DNA from: JARRPM01 sp963765545
Lineage (GTDB): Bacteria > Pseudomonadota > Gammaproteobacteria > Pseudomonadales > Halieaceae
NCBI GenBank assembly: GCA_963765545.1
Contig: CAVXWW010000004.1
Span: 1,364,001-1,428,000, forward strand
DNA: 64,000 nt
Direction: 5' to 3'
The notes beneath the pieces were generated by a model, which made no database searches, was not told where the DNA came from, and saw only the letters and a program-made list of their open reading frames with translations. Shown here piece by piece: positions 41,189-50,399 of this stretch. The position numbers and the translations under genes were made by a program. Each line of letters begins with the position of its first letter. Position 1 is the first letter of the stretch.

Positions 41189-42738
41189 TCAACTGGTCGG
41201 CATACCGCCCTGCACAAGGCTCATACCCACAAATACAATCAGCAGAAAACTGGTCAGCACTGAAAATGTAAGCAGCCCCAGCCTTTCCTTGCGCTTTTGC
41301 TCTGGCAGCAGATTCATTGATACTGCCCCCAGCAGCGGCAAACCGGTAACGCCGGTCAATGTTCGCGCATCACTGATCACCGGGTGAATCAGCGATATCA
41401 GCAGTGCCACACCGGCGCCGATTGCCAGACTGACCAACAGCACGCCGCCGTTTAACAAGGTCTTGTTGGGCTCACTGGGCTTGAGTGGAACAAAGGGTGG
41501 ATCGATAACCCTGAAGGTGACATCACTGGCATTTTGCTCCACATCTTCAGACAGACGGGCCGCCTCGCGCCGCTCCAGCAATTCCCGGTGTTGCCCGAGA
41601 ATAACGCTGTAATCGCGATCAAGCTGCTTCAGTTGGGCCTCGATCTCCGGAATATTATGCACTTTGCTCTCCAGGTCGGTGACACGCCGTTCATACTCAG
41701 CGACCCGCACCTCCAACTCGGCCACATTCGCCTCAGTTCCAGCCAGCATAGCTTTGCATCCCCTGATACACCGGACTGGTGGCAAGCCCGGTAAATCCCG
41801 CCGAGGTATCATTGCGCACACGGCTGTATTCGGCGGCTTTCTTGGCTTCCAGCTGCTGGATCATCTCATTCAATTGACGCACCTCGGGGTGCTTGTCCGT
41901 ATAGCGAATAGTCAGGTTGTCCAAAGCCGCGCGCAGATTCTCTATGCGACTATCCAGTGGCGACATACTACTGAAATCGGCTGTCACCTCACTGGATATC
42001 AGCACGGGCTCCTCACCATTCGAGTTGTCGCTCCAGATCGCTGCGGCGATTCTCCATTTCACTCAGCATTAAGCGGGCTGCGTCAAGATCCTCCCGCGCG
42101 GCCTGCAGGGTACTGTAATAATCACCGCTGCCCGGCAGCACGTCGACATTTTCCTGCTTGAAACTTGCCAGGCGCCTTTCCGCGGCGACCAGGCGCTCCT
42201 CGTACTCCGCTATTTGCTGGTCCAGGAAACCCTGTGCACCCGAGCTTTCCGCGCGCTTTCCGCTCAGCGAGCTCTCTATGAAAACCGTAATCAGGGATTG
42301 GGCGATACGCTTGGCGGTATCTCTATCTGGATCTTGCTACCGTAATGGAATAAAGAGAAGGGTTATCGCGAGAGCCGGCAAGGCTGATCGACTCGCTTAA
42401 GTCCGATAACATGTTATTCTTCTGCGCCTCGGTACTCACCTGCAAATCCAGGTCTGTCATGCGCATCAATTTTTCCAGGTTGGGGCGGCTGAGCAGAGTC
42501 CGGCTCATCATGTTGATCCGCTGGTGATATCCGGCTGTATCGTCAGGCCGCGCAGCAGGGGGCGCAATATGCTGTTGGTATCTACATACACCCGGGCGGA
42601 CGCCACATAGGCTTCCGGTAACTGCCATACCCAAAGCCACCCGGCAATGGCGACAACCCAGGCTATAGCCAGCGCTAACCAGCGATGCCGCCAGACACCC
42701 CAGACATAGGTAAATACTTGTGCCAGAATTTCCTGCAT
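41189..42738 (-). CDS. Polysaccharide chain-length determinant (Wzz-like), PEP-CTERM locus type (frameshifted)
   Basis: ATG 42738 starts MQEILAQVFTYVWGVWRHRW, with a helix WLALAIAWVVAIAGWLWVW and then PEAYVASARVYVDTNSIL, the Wzz domain. NMMSRTLLSRPNLEKLMRMT and SESISLAGSRDNPSLYSI follow, then a long coiled coil near 41600-42260 (AAERRLASFKQENVDVLPG, RLMLSEMENRRSDLERQL). VIDPPFVPLKPSEPNKTLL and a final helix near 41440 complete the family pattern, with LGLLTFSVLTSFLLIVF at the C-terminus. Breaks near 42530, 42340, 42060 and 41780. About 515 residues. It spans the periplasm between two helices and works with the tyrosine kinase. Confidence 0.88.
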
Positions 42739-42774
42739 TAACCGCCTCTCCCTAACTGACTCTCGTTTTTCTGC

Positions 42775-43431
42775 TTAGAACCAGGACTCGGAAATAATCA
42801 GAACATCGCCCGGCATCATCGACAAATTGGCGGAGATATCACCATCCTTGAGCAGGTCATCAAGCCGCACGTTGTAGGACACCTGCTGGCCGTTTTCCAG
42901 CCTCACCAGCACAGAGTCGTTGCCGGCGGCATACTCTGTCATCCCGCCAACAGCAATCATCACGTCCAGCAGGGTCATATACTTGGAATACGGCACGCGC
43001 AGGGGCTGGGTGGCCTCACCCACGACACGAACCGTTTGCTCTGGAATACCAACAAAACCATTCACAATCACGCTGACCACCGGCTGACGCACATACTCTG
43101 CATAGGCTTCCTCGATAGAGCGCGCCAACTCGGTGGATGTCTTGCCACTGGCCTGCATATCCTCGACCAGGCGCGTTGTAATTTTACCATCGGGTCGCAC
43201 AACGCCACTGGTGCTAAGCTCCTCATTACCCCAGACAAAAATCTCCATGGTGTCCCCGGCGCCGATGACATAGTCATAGTCGACATGCACGGTTTTCTGG
43301 TCTTCGGGTACCGGCGGATAGTCTTCGGTGGACGCGCAACCCAACAAGCCCAGAATCGCGAGACCAGCGGCCATTGACAGCGCTTTTCTAGCGATTGAGT
43401 AAGGGTTAACGGTAATTACAGAAGCCAGCAT
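42775..43431 (-). CDS. Polysaccharide export lipoprotein, PEP-CTERM locus type
   Basis: Intact, 218 residues. The signal ends LAILGLLGCASTED, a lipobox with Cys about residue 32. HVDYDYVIGAGDTMEIFVWG is the polysaccharide export (Wza-like) domain start, VVRPDGKITTRLVEDM the family's landmark, and VRVVGEATQPLRVPYSKYMT and MPGDVLIISESWF the SLBB domain and end. Shorter than Wza and without the C-terminal barrel helix, as usual for this type. It is the first gene of the export operon: ATG 43431, preceded by a CRP-type palindrome centred 96 bases upstream. CTCTCCTTT on the plus strand is AAAGGAGAG, a good ribosome site. Confidence 0.93.
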   Translation of the reverse strand: MLASVITVNPYSIARKALSMAAGLAILGLLGCASTEDYPPVPEDQKTVHVDYDYVIGAGDTMEIFVWGNEELSTSGVVRPDGKITTRLVEDMQASGKTSTELARSIEEAYAEYVRQPVVSVIVNGFVGIPEQTVRVVGEATQPLRVPYSKYMTLLDVMIAVGGMTEYAAGNDSVLVRLENGQQVSYNVRLDDLLKDGDISANLSMMPGDVLIISESWF

Positions 43432-43685
43432 TTCGCTCTCCTTTGGGCTTGTTGATGCCCCTATATTTGCGCAAAGTCTACCATGCGGCAGATTGCAGAT
43501 TTGAGTTAGGGTCGTACATTGTGAACAGAGTCACAATGATATTTACCCTTAAACTAACTAATTTCAAGGGCTGCCCGCTTACACCCCGTAGACCGGACCC
43601 TACTCGCCGACGCTTTCCCATAGGGCGCGGGATTTGGCCTCCAGGGTTGACCAGGCACCATCCCTGATCGCGAAAGATCCGACAC
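43432..43685. other. Promoter region of the export operon
   Basis: About 250 bases between the ATPase end and the export lipoprotein start. It contains the perfect CRP-type palindrome at 43520-43535 and an AT-rich stretch (43540-43565) but no gene. Confidence 0.6.
43520..43535. promoter_or_regulatory. CRP-type binding site (perfect half sites)
   Basis: TGTGAACAGAGTCACA: two exact TGTGA/TCACA half sites with 6-base spacing; flanking AT and AT extend the palindrome. Its centre lies 96 bases before the export lipoprotein start on the minus strand, where an activator would sit upstream of RNA polymerase. Confidence 0.7.
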
Positions 43686-45140
43686 CTATACATAGAGCAA
43701 CCAGAGAACAACCAGGGCAGTCCTGACCCCGGCACCTTCCGCGGCCCGCTCTGAACTGACGGGCTGTATGGCAGCTGGATCGTCCACCAACGTCGCCGCA
43801 CTGGGAATAGATGGCGGGGCCAGATGGTTATCAACGCCATTTTCAGGCTCGGGCTGCGCTTTCCGGTTCGGCTTCAACTTGAAGCGACCGAAGTGGATTC
43901 CGATTCAGATGGCAGCTCGGGTTCAGGTTCAGGCTTCAGGTTCAGGTTCAGGTTCAGGTTCAACTTCAGGCTCAGGTTCAGGTGCACGATCGGGGACCCC
44001 ATCCGGCTCCAGGCGCTCGACCCGGTCAAGCCCTTCAGGCGAGTCGGTCACCGACGTACTATCATCCGGCGGAATGTCAGTCGATCTCGCCTCGGGGATT
44101 TGAGTAACTACCGGCATATCCATAGTCTGGTGCCTGGCTTTGGCTGTGGGCGCCTCATTAACAGGCGCACTGAAGGATTCGTTGACAACCGCATGCAAGC
44201 GAACTTCGGCCTGCTCCTCTATTTCTTCTACTTCCTGTTGTACTTCTGGGGGTTCAACAGCGCAGGGAACCTGCTCAAATTCGTCCTCCAGGGCAAAATC
44301 GCCCTCCGAGAATTTGCTTCCCGCCGCCAGGTTCTCCCCCTGCAACTCGCTAATGACCGTTCGGATATCCTGCACCCCTATTTCATGGCGCTGCTCCACG
44401 CTGCCGTGCAGCAACAGTCTGCTACAGATCAGGTTTATGCGCCGGGGAACTCCTTCACTGAACTTGTATATCAGCGGGAAAATCGTTTTGCTGATCGCAG
44501 GGTCCCCGCGCCAGCCCACCGCATCGAGGCGGTGTCGAACATATTCCTCGGTCTCGGCGGGTTCCAGCGCCTCGAGGTGGCTCGATGCGACGATTCGCTG
44601 ATGCACCTGCTCCATCGGCGGCGACAGAATCAGGTCCCGCAATTCAGGCTGCCCCAGCAGAAAAATCTGCAATAAGGGCTGGCCGTCGACCTGGATATTG
44701 GTGAGCAGCCGCAACTCCTCCATGGCGGTAACGGACAGATCCTGCGCCTCGTCCACTATCAACAGTGCCCGCCGGCCGTCCCTGTGCCAGTTGTGGAAGA
44801 GCACATTGAGGCGCTGTATCAGTTCCGCCTTGTCGCCACCAGATACACCCACGCCAAAACTATAGGCGACGGTTTTGAGCAAATCGTCCGCCTGCAGCTG
44901 GGTGCACACCAGGTTGGCAGTGGTCACGTTATCCTGGGCCAGGGATTCAATCAGGTCGCCGATCAGGGTGGTTTTGCCCGTTCCCGGGCGACCAGTGATC
45001 ATTACGAAGCCCTCGGCGCGCATGAAGGCGTAGGCCATGTAGGCACGCGCCTTGGCGTAGCCCTGGTGCACATAGCAGAAGCGGTGGTCAGGGCTCAGCC
45101 TGAAAGGCTCTGCTCGCAAATTATAATAAGTTTCGTACAT
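43686..45140 (-). CDS. Putative secretion ATPase, PEP-CTERM locus type (ExeA-like AAA, repeat tail broken)
   Basis: ATG 45140 opens MYETYYNLRAEPFRLSPDH, a signature of ExeA/GspA-like ATPases in PEP-CTERM loci. FVMITGRPGTGKTTLIGDLI is Walker A (about residue 50), RRALLIVDEAQDLS is Walker B, and LLTNIQVDGQPLLQIFLLGQ the sensor region; EGVPRRINLICSRLLLHG closes the ATPase domain near residue 240. The second half is disordered and acidic with Glu-Pro repeats. In the current sequence the frame stops at 43929 inside the hexamer repeat. Beyond it, in the original frame, a Pro-rich tail (PPSIPSAATLVDDPAA) runs to 43686. One or more indels in the repeat explain this. Likely inner-membrane partner of export. 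Confidence 0.88.
43921..43983. repeat. GGTTCA hexamer tandem repeat coding for Glu-Pro
   Basis: Roughly ten copies of the 6-base unit GGTTCA with variants; one unit near 43932-43938 is 7 bases (GGCTTCA), which shifts the frame of the ATPase gene and creates its stop at 43929. On the coding (minus) strand it encodes alternating Glu and Pro. Confidence 0.8.
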
Positions 45141-45351
45141 AAACCACTGATAAAAAGAGCTTTTTTAGCGCGAACCGGAAGCTTTACAGAGTTCCATACC
45201 CTTTGCAAGATGCATTAGGTCTGGCTTTAGCGACATTTTTTGGCTAAAAATGCGATCGGAACCACACTCTTAACTCCCCCGGGGTCCCGAGCCCAAGGCC
45301 CGCAGGATCCAGGCCCGGGATTATCTGGTCGAACCTAATCGGAGTCTGATT
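45141..45351. other. Divergent promoter region
   Basis: 210 bases between the ATPase start (minus) and a small plus-strand gene. AT-rich around 45150-45240. Promoters for both sides must lie here; no clear sigma-54, CRP or other box was recognised. Confidence 0.4.
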
Positions 45352-45552
45352 ATGCAACAGCTACTCACCCTGGCAGGATCAATTGCAGCTATTCTCGGCG
45401 TATTACTTTGCATCATCTCGGGGGTTGCCAGGCTATTTGGTCAATATCACGTGGCCGGATACGAGGGCACCACGATTTTCATCGTGGGCACGGGGGCAAT
45501 GGTTTTTGCCTGCCTGGTGAAGCTGGAGGTAATGTCAGCCCGCCTCAAATAG
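45352..45552 (+). CDS. Small two-helix membrane protein
   Basis: 66 residues. GGAG lies nine bases before ATG 45352. Two hydrophobic helices are visible, LTLAGSIAAILGVLLCIISG and TIFIVGTGAMVFACLVKLEV, with a short loop and a basic C-terminus (SARLK). No family recognised. The codon use is like its neighbours and the ribosome site is clear, so it is probably real. Context between the secretion ATPase and the HPr-related island suggests a small inner-membrane partner of one of them. Confidence 0.58.
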   Translation: MQQLLTLAGSIAAILGVLLCIISGVARLFGQYHVAGYEGTTIFIVGTGAMVFACLVKLEVMSARLK

Positions 45553-45879
45553 CGTTATGGATGATGATTTTTCTCATATGATGCCCCGATGTCAGTTTTT
45601 TTTACAAACATGGAGTCAAGACCGGGCAAAGAACATCTCATACTCGAAGCTTAAACCCTAACCAATTGATTAATATAGATTAAAATTTTTCAGGCGCATA
45701 TTTTGCTTCTAATTCACTGACGGAGGTCGGGCCGCGTACTTGTGACGCGCATCTCATAATCGTCCGGTAAAGCGCCAGGAATCACAATTTTAATGGTACG
45801 GTCACCGACATCAGCTATCCTGATTACAGTGGCAATTTAGACATCAGACAAATTCTACAACTGCGGTACGGGGAACAGT
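45553..45879. other. Intergenic region before the HPr-related island
   Basis: 327 bases, AT-rich near 45650-45715. It holds a near-perfect CRP-type site (45741-45756) and no supported gene. Probably the promoter of the operon that starts at 45880. Confidence 0.5.
45741..45756. promoter_or_regulatory. CRP-type site, one mismatch
   Basis: TGTGACGCGCATCTCA: first half site exact, second TCTCA instead of TCACA. It lies about 130 bases before the TTG start of the Tat-signal protein gene. Weaker than the two perfect sites, so the call is tentative. Confidence 0.4.
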
Positions 45880-46318
45880 TTGGATAATACATCCGACAAA
45901 ACACAGAGTTCTAACAGACGGCGCCCCACTGACTGAGGGCACCCGTCGACGCTTCACTCGTAATGCCATTGCTGGCAGCGCCGTCGTATTGTCCCTGGGA
46001 AATAGAGCCGCCTGGGCGGAAGTTCCTGTCGAACAATGTTTGTCCGCTGCTACGTGGGACTCTCTCTCATCAGATTTCGCATCCCTGTCACCTGCTAACG
46101 AGGGCAAACTACTCGAAATACAAATGCGTGGCATTGATGAGGATCATAGCCTCTATCCCGATTACATATGCCCTAAGGACCCGAACGCCGTGGACACGGA
46201 CGAGACAAAAATGGGTAATCAAATGGATTGGGTGCGCAAACCCAAACCTGACGCTGATTTCGGCAGTAAAAAATGGTCTAACCAGCTCGATAGGCTCAGC
46301 GACCCGGACATGATCTGA
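45880..46318 (+). CDS. Small exported protein with twin-arginine signal (frameshifted N-terminus)
   Basis: Proposed start TTG 45880 with GGGGA upstream: DNTSDKTQSSNRRRP, then a break near 45935 into the frame carrying RRRFTRNAIAGSAVVLSLG and NRAAWAEVP. That is a Tat-type signal: RRxF, a hydrophobic core and an AWA cleavage site. The mature part is about 100 residues, acidic, with one pair of Cys (EQCLSA and YICPKDP) that could form a disulphide. No family recognised. It sits directly before the PqqD-like gene, so it may be the substrate of that island. A later start (TTG 45989) would remove the signal; I prefer the longer reading because the signal is so regular. Confidence 0.58.
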
Positions 46319-46404
46319 AGCGTCAACTGCAAGGTGCGGGCACAAAATTCAATACCCGCAGTTTATTGCTGGTTATCTGCTCTTCATTTTGAAATAATCT
46401 TGCG

Positions 46405-46704
46405 GTGACTACACCAACTCCCGCCCCCCTGAAATGGCGCGTGCGCTCAATCGGGCGCATTTACGAGTGCGGCGAAGAAACCGCGGTATATTTTGACCCG
46501 GATAGCGGCAACACACACCTGATCAGCGATTTCGCTGCTTACCTCGCACGACAACTTGCCAGCGCGGCAAGGCCGCTGGATGTTGCGGAAATTATCGAGC
46601 TGGCCAGAATCGATATCGAAGCAGAAGATCTCCCCGAATTAAGCCTCGCCGTACCGGGAATACTGAACGCACTGGCCGATCTCGGTATCGTAGACCCAGC
46701 CTGA
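46405..46704 (+). CDS. PqqD-family peptide chaperone of the HPr-rel-A system
   Basis: 99 residues from GTG 46405. VYFDPDSGNTHLISDFAAYL followed by the helix LDVAEIIELARI and LSLAVPGILNALADLGIV is the PqqD/RRE fold: three beta strands and a winged-helix-like bundle. PqqD domains bind leader peptides for modifying enzymes. The stop TGA is immediately followed by the kinase ATG (46705), so the two are translated together. In exosortase A genomes this type of PqqD protein usually accompanies an HprK-related kinase and a nucleotidyltransferase; the peptide it binds is unknown. Confidence 0.85.
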   Translation: MTTPTPAPLKWRVRSIGRIYECGEETAVYFDPDSGNTHLISDFAAYLARQLASAARPLDVAEIIELARIDIEAEDLPELSLAVPGILNALADLGIVDPA

Positions 46705-47627
46705 ATGTCGCCTCTGAACCGACTGACAGAACTCGAGCTTGCCGAGCGATTGTGCAGCGGACAGCTGCATTTTCAAGTGGGGCCATATACCTACCGAATT
46801 ACCAGTGATTTGCCGCAAATAGCGGAAGGCATGTGGACGCTCTATTCCGACTTCCCCCTGGCTGAACCCGATAATTTCGACGACTTCAATGTGGCAATCA
46901 ATCGCGGGGGAGTGTTGTCCCGCCTGCGTGGCCAAAGCCGACTTCCTGTTTGACCATCATCGCCCGTTCGGCTCAATACCCACCTCACAGGCCTACGCCT
47001 TCCTGGAGTGGGGAATGAACTGGTGTGTATCCCTGCATGCCAACGAATACCTGAAACTGCATGCGGCGGCTGTCGCCAGGGATGGACGCACGATAATCAT
47101 GCCGGGGGTTCCCGGGGCGGGCAAGAGCACCCTGTGTGCAGCAATGGGCCTGACAGGGTGGCGGATTCTGTCGGACGAACACGCGCTGATACGGCCCGGG
47201 ACACTGGAAGTGGTACCCCTGTGCCGCCCCGTCAGCCTGAAGAACGAGAGTATAGAGGTCATCAGGTCCTTCGACCCCGGCGCCACTTTCGGCCCACTGT
47301 CCGAAGACACGCACAAGGGGAGCGTCGCCCATATGAAAGCGGATCTCACCCCGGACAGTCACGACACAGAGCCCACTGACAGCGCACATCATGCTGTTCC
47401 CCAGGTACTCGCCAGATGAGGCCCAGCGGCTAACACCGCGCCGCCGCACGACGAGCTTCATCCTGGCGGCGTATCACTCTTTCAACTACAGCTTGATGGG
47501 CGAAGCCGGATTCCTCGCAATGAAGACCCTGATCGAGGGCGTGGACTGCTATGACCTCATTTATAATGATCTGGATTGGGCGCTCCATGAAATTGATGAA
47601 CTGCATGCGCGAAGTGACGCCCCGTGA
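46705..47627 (+). CDS. HprK-related kinase A (frameshifted)
   Basis: Related to HPr kinase/phosphorylase but without the PTS context. GQLHFQVGPYTYRITSDLP lies in the first 45 residues; after a break near 46915, LKLHAAAVARDGRTIIMPG and GVPGAGKSTLCAAMGLTGW give the Walker A P-loop near residue 135, and ILSDEHALIRP the next strand with an Asp. RPVSLKNESIEVIRSFDP and a C-terminal frame with TTSFILAAYHSFNYSLMGEA complete it; second break near 47385. About 307 residues. It may phosphorylate a peptide or protein carried by the PqqD-like partner; no HPr gene is seen here. Stop overlaps the next start as GTGA. Confidence 0.86.
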
Positions 47628-48737
47628 GCGTTCTGCTGGTAGAGATGCTGCTTGAGCCCCACCGCGTGCCGGGCCTCACCCCCAGCCAGTTCAACAAATT
47701 GATCCCCCAGGGACGCAGCAGCCGCCTGCTGGCCTCCCTGGCGCTCGAGTTGGAAGAGGCGCAGCATGCTGGAACAAGTGCCCCCACCAGTCAGGCGCCA
47801 TCTTCATTCCGCCGTGCTGGTCCACGACAAGCAGAAGCGCGACCTCGCATACGATACTGGCAAAATACAGGAGGCTCTTGACTCCATAGGTGAAAAGCTC
47901 ATTCTGCTGAAGGGCGGCGCCTACCTGATGGCAGGGCTGCCGGTCAGTCGCGGGCGATTGATTTCCGATATCGATATCATCGTACCCCGGCACCGAATCG
48001 ATGAGGTGGAGAAAACGCTCAATCACTTCGGCTGGGAGAGCAGCTATGTCGACAGCTACAACGAACGCTACTATCGCAAGTGGATGCACGAGATTCCGCC
48101 GCTGGCGAATCGCAAACGGGGCACCACGCTGGACCTGCACCACACCATCTTGCCACCGACCGCAGCGGCCAATATCGACGCCGGGCTACTATTTGATGAT
48201 TTAATGGAAGTGAAGCCGGGTATTTTCACCCTGTCCTGGCAGGACATGGTGATACACAGCGCTACCCACCTGTTCCACGAGGGGGAGTTTCACCACGGGC
48301 TGCGGGACCTGTGGGACCTGGACCGAATGTTGAGGGATTTCCCGGAGCGAGACCCGCAGTTCTGGAACAGCCTGGCCGAAAGGGCCCGTCAACTGGACTT
48401 GCTTGGCCCACTTTTCTACGGCCTGACCTACTCCCGGAAAGTGTTCTCAACCCCTATTCCTACTCGGGTTCTGAAAGAGACGGGAAGCTGGTCGAGGACC
48501 TTGCGCAAGCCACTCATGGATTTTTTGTTTTTGCGTGCTTTCAGGCCGGACCAACCGGAATGCAGACTGCCACTGACCGGCCTGGCGTTGAACCTTCTAT
48601 ACATACGCTCCCACTACCTGCGTATGCCGCTCTACCTGCTGGTTCCTCATCTGGCAAGAAAGGCCTGGATGAAGCACTTCGGCGACGAGCAAAAAGGGCC
48701 TGAAATTGAGGACAAGAAGGTCGTCGAGGAGACGTAG
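47624..48737 (+). CDS. Nucleotidyltransferase of the HPr-rel-A system (frameshifted N-terminus)
   Basis: Starts at GTG 47624 overlapping the kinase stop. The N-terminal piece (PHRVPGLTPSQFNKLIPQGR) is followed, after a break near 47770, by the main frame: LILLKGGAYLMAGLPVSRG then LISDIDIIVPRHRIDEVEKT, where D-x-D is the metal site of the pol-beta type fold, and TLDLHHTILPPT. HSATHLFHEGEFHHGLRDLW adds a His-rich motif. About 370 residues; of the large-nucleotidyltransferase (NTP_transf_5-like) family. It would transfer a nucleotide or a related group to an acceptor made by the kinase and PqqD protein, though this is inference. Confidence 0.86.
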
Positions 48738-48909
48738 CCGATCGGCCGCTTATTCCGGGTGCCTACCAGGGCGCATTTCAAACCGCTATCGCAATCAACA
48801 AACTTCAACCATGGACCGAAAGCCCACCCACCTGATGATATGCAATCGGCATCGTCGTGCGCATGAAAGCGCGCTTACAAGGTCGTTTCTGGCACAGATC
48901 TATAGTGTT

Positions 48910-50215
48910 TTACAGGCGCCAGACGTTCAACTTTGCCGCTTCCAGCTCGGCCCGATCCAGCACTGACTTGATGTCAACCAGCGTCGCCCCGTCATCCATC
49001 ATCGCCCCGAAGTCGGCCACCTCCAGTGCCAGGTACTCCCTGTGGGGCACCGCCAGAATAACAGCCTGGCAATCCACCAGGTCCTGCTGGGAGCACAGGG
49101 TTATTCCGTACTCGGCCTGAGCCTCTTCAGGGTCAGCCTGCGGATCATGCACATGAACATCGCAGCAGTACTCCTGCAATTCCGCGATGATGTCGACCAC
49201 CCTGGAGTTGCGTAAATCGGGGCAATTCTCCTTGAAGGTAAGACCCAACACAGCCACTTTGGCGCCACTGATTCGGTGCCCGTGCTTGACCAGCCGTTTG
49301 ACCGTCTGTTCGGCCACGAACTTGCCCATGTTGTCGTTGGTCTTGCGCCCCGCCAGGATCAACCTGCGGGTGGTGCCCCACCGCCTCTGCCTTATAGGTC
49401 AAATAATACGGATCGACACCAATACAATGGCCACCGACCAGGCCGGGCCTGAAAGGCAGGAAATTCCACTTGGTCCCCGCGGCCTCCAGTACGTCCAGGG
49501 TATCGATATCCAGGCGATTGAAAATCAGTGCCAGCTCGTTCATCAGGGCAATATTGAGGTCGCGCTGGGTGTTCTCGATCACCTTGGCCGCCTCTGCGAC
49601 CTTGATACTGGCCGCCCGGTGGACGCCGGCATGCACTACTGTGCTATACAGGTTGGCAACTCGCTCCAGGGTCTCGGGAGTATCACCTGACACCACCTTG
49701 ACGATGGTTTCCAGCCGATGTTCCTTGTCACCCGGGTTGATTCGCTCCGGGGAATAGCCCACATAAAACCCCTTTCCGTCATCAGCCCGGCCCCCACCTG
49801 ACCAGGGCAAGCCAGACGCTTGCTCCAGCAACGGCACACAAACCTCCTCGGTGCAACCGGGATAGACCGTGGACTCGAAGATCACGATTGCGCCCGGCTT
49901 GAGATGGGCACCAACAGTGCGACAAGCCCCCTCCAGCGGACTCAAGTCGGGCCTGCGGGCGGCATCGATGGGCGTGGGTACCACCACAATGATAATCCCC
50001 GCCTCGCCCAGCCTGGCAGGGTCACTGGTGTACTCCAGCAGTGCCGCCTGCGCCAGCTGTTCCGGTGAAACCTCACCGCTGGGATCCCTGCCGGCCCGGT
50101 AGTGCGCGAGCTTCTGCTCATTCAGATCAAAACCGATCGTCTTTTGCTGCCCCCCGAAAGCCACCGCCAGCGGCAAACCGACATAGCCCAACCCTACTAT
50201 CGCTATCGTATCCAA
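48910..50215 (-). CDS. tviB: UDP-N-acetyl-hexosamine dehydrogenase, TviB type (frameshifted)
   Basis: Starts at TTG 50215 with DTIAIVGLGYVGLPLAVAFG, the NAD-binding Rossmann motif. IIIVVVPTPIDAARRPDLSP, IVIFESTVYPGCTEEVCVP and VGYSPERINPGDKEH follow, and GLVGGHCIGVDPYYLTYKAE holds the catalytic Cys. After a break near 49370, VAVLGLTFKENCPDLRNSRV and ILAVPHREYLAL complete the C-domain. About 430 residues. Oxidises UDP-GlcNAc or UDP-GalNAc (or ManNAc) to the uronic acid; with WecB it may give an acidic sugar. An upstream in-frame ORF to 50266 has a poorer N-terminus. It is divergent from prsK. Confidence 0.9.
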
Positions 50216-50399
50216 AGCGTCACAATCCCCGTATCTATTGCTTTTGCAGTTATTTGTGCAACGCATCTCACTCCGGTGAGAACCACGTTTACAGCGTTGT
50301 GGCGAGAGTATAGTGTTTATCCCAAAGTGGTTCTACGCCAAAGCGTGACTCAATACACAGTTCCGCAAAGCTTACTAAACTAGCCTGGATGATGACCTT
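50216..50399. promoter_or_regulatory. Divergent promoter region tviB / prsK
   Basis: 184 bases between the two starts. A weak CRP-like match with two mismatches (TGTGC and TCTCA, 50255-50270) is present. No sigma-54 or other box recognised. Confidence 0.35.

Noticed and set aside
43441..43490. Possible sigma-54 promoter for the export operon
   Set aside because: TGG and TTGC are present on the minus strand but the spacing is 13 instead of 15 bases and the -24 CAC is missing.
43921..43983. CRISPR-like repeat array
   Set aside because: Units are only 6 bases, contiguous, without spacers; it is a coding repeat.
43824..44675. Plus-strand ORF with repeated Phe/Arg in the hexamer region
   Set aside because: It is the reverse reading of the Glu-Pro repeat of the ATPase gene.
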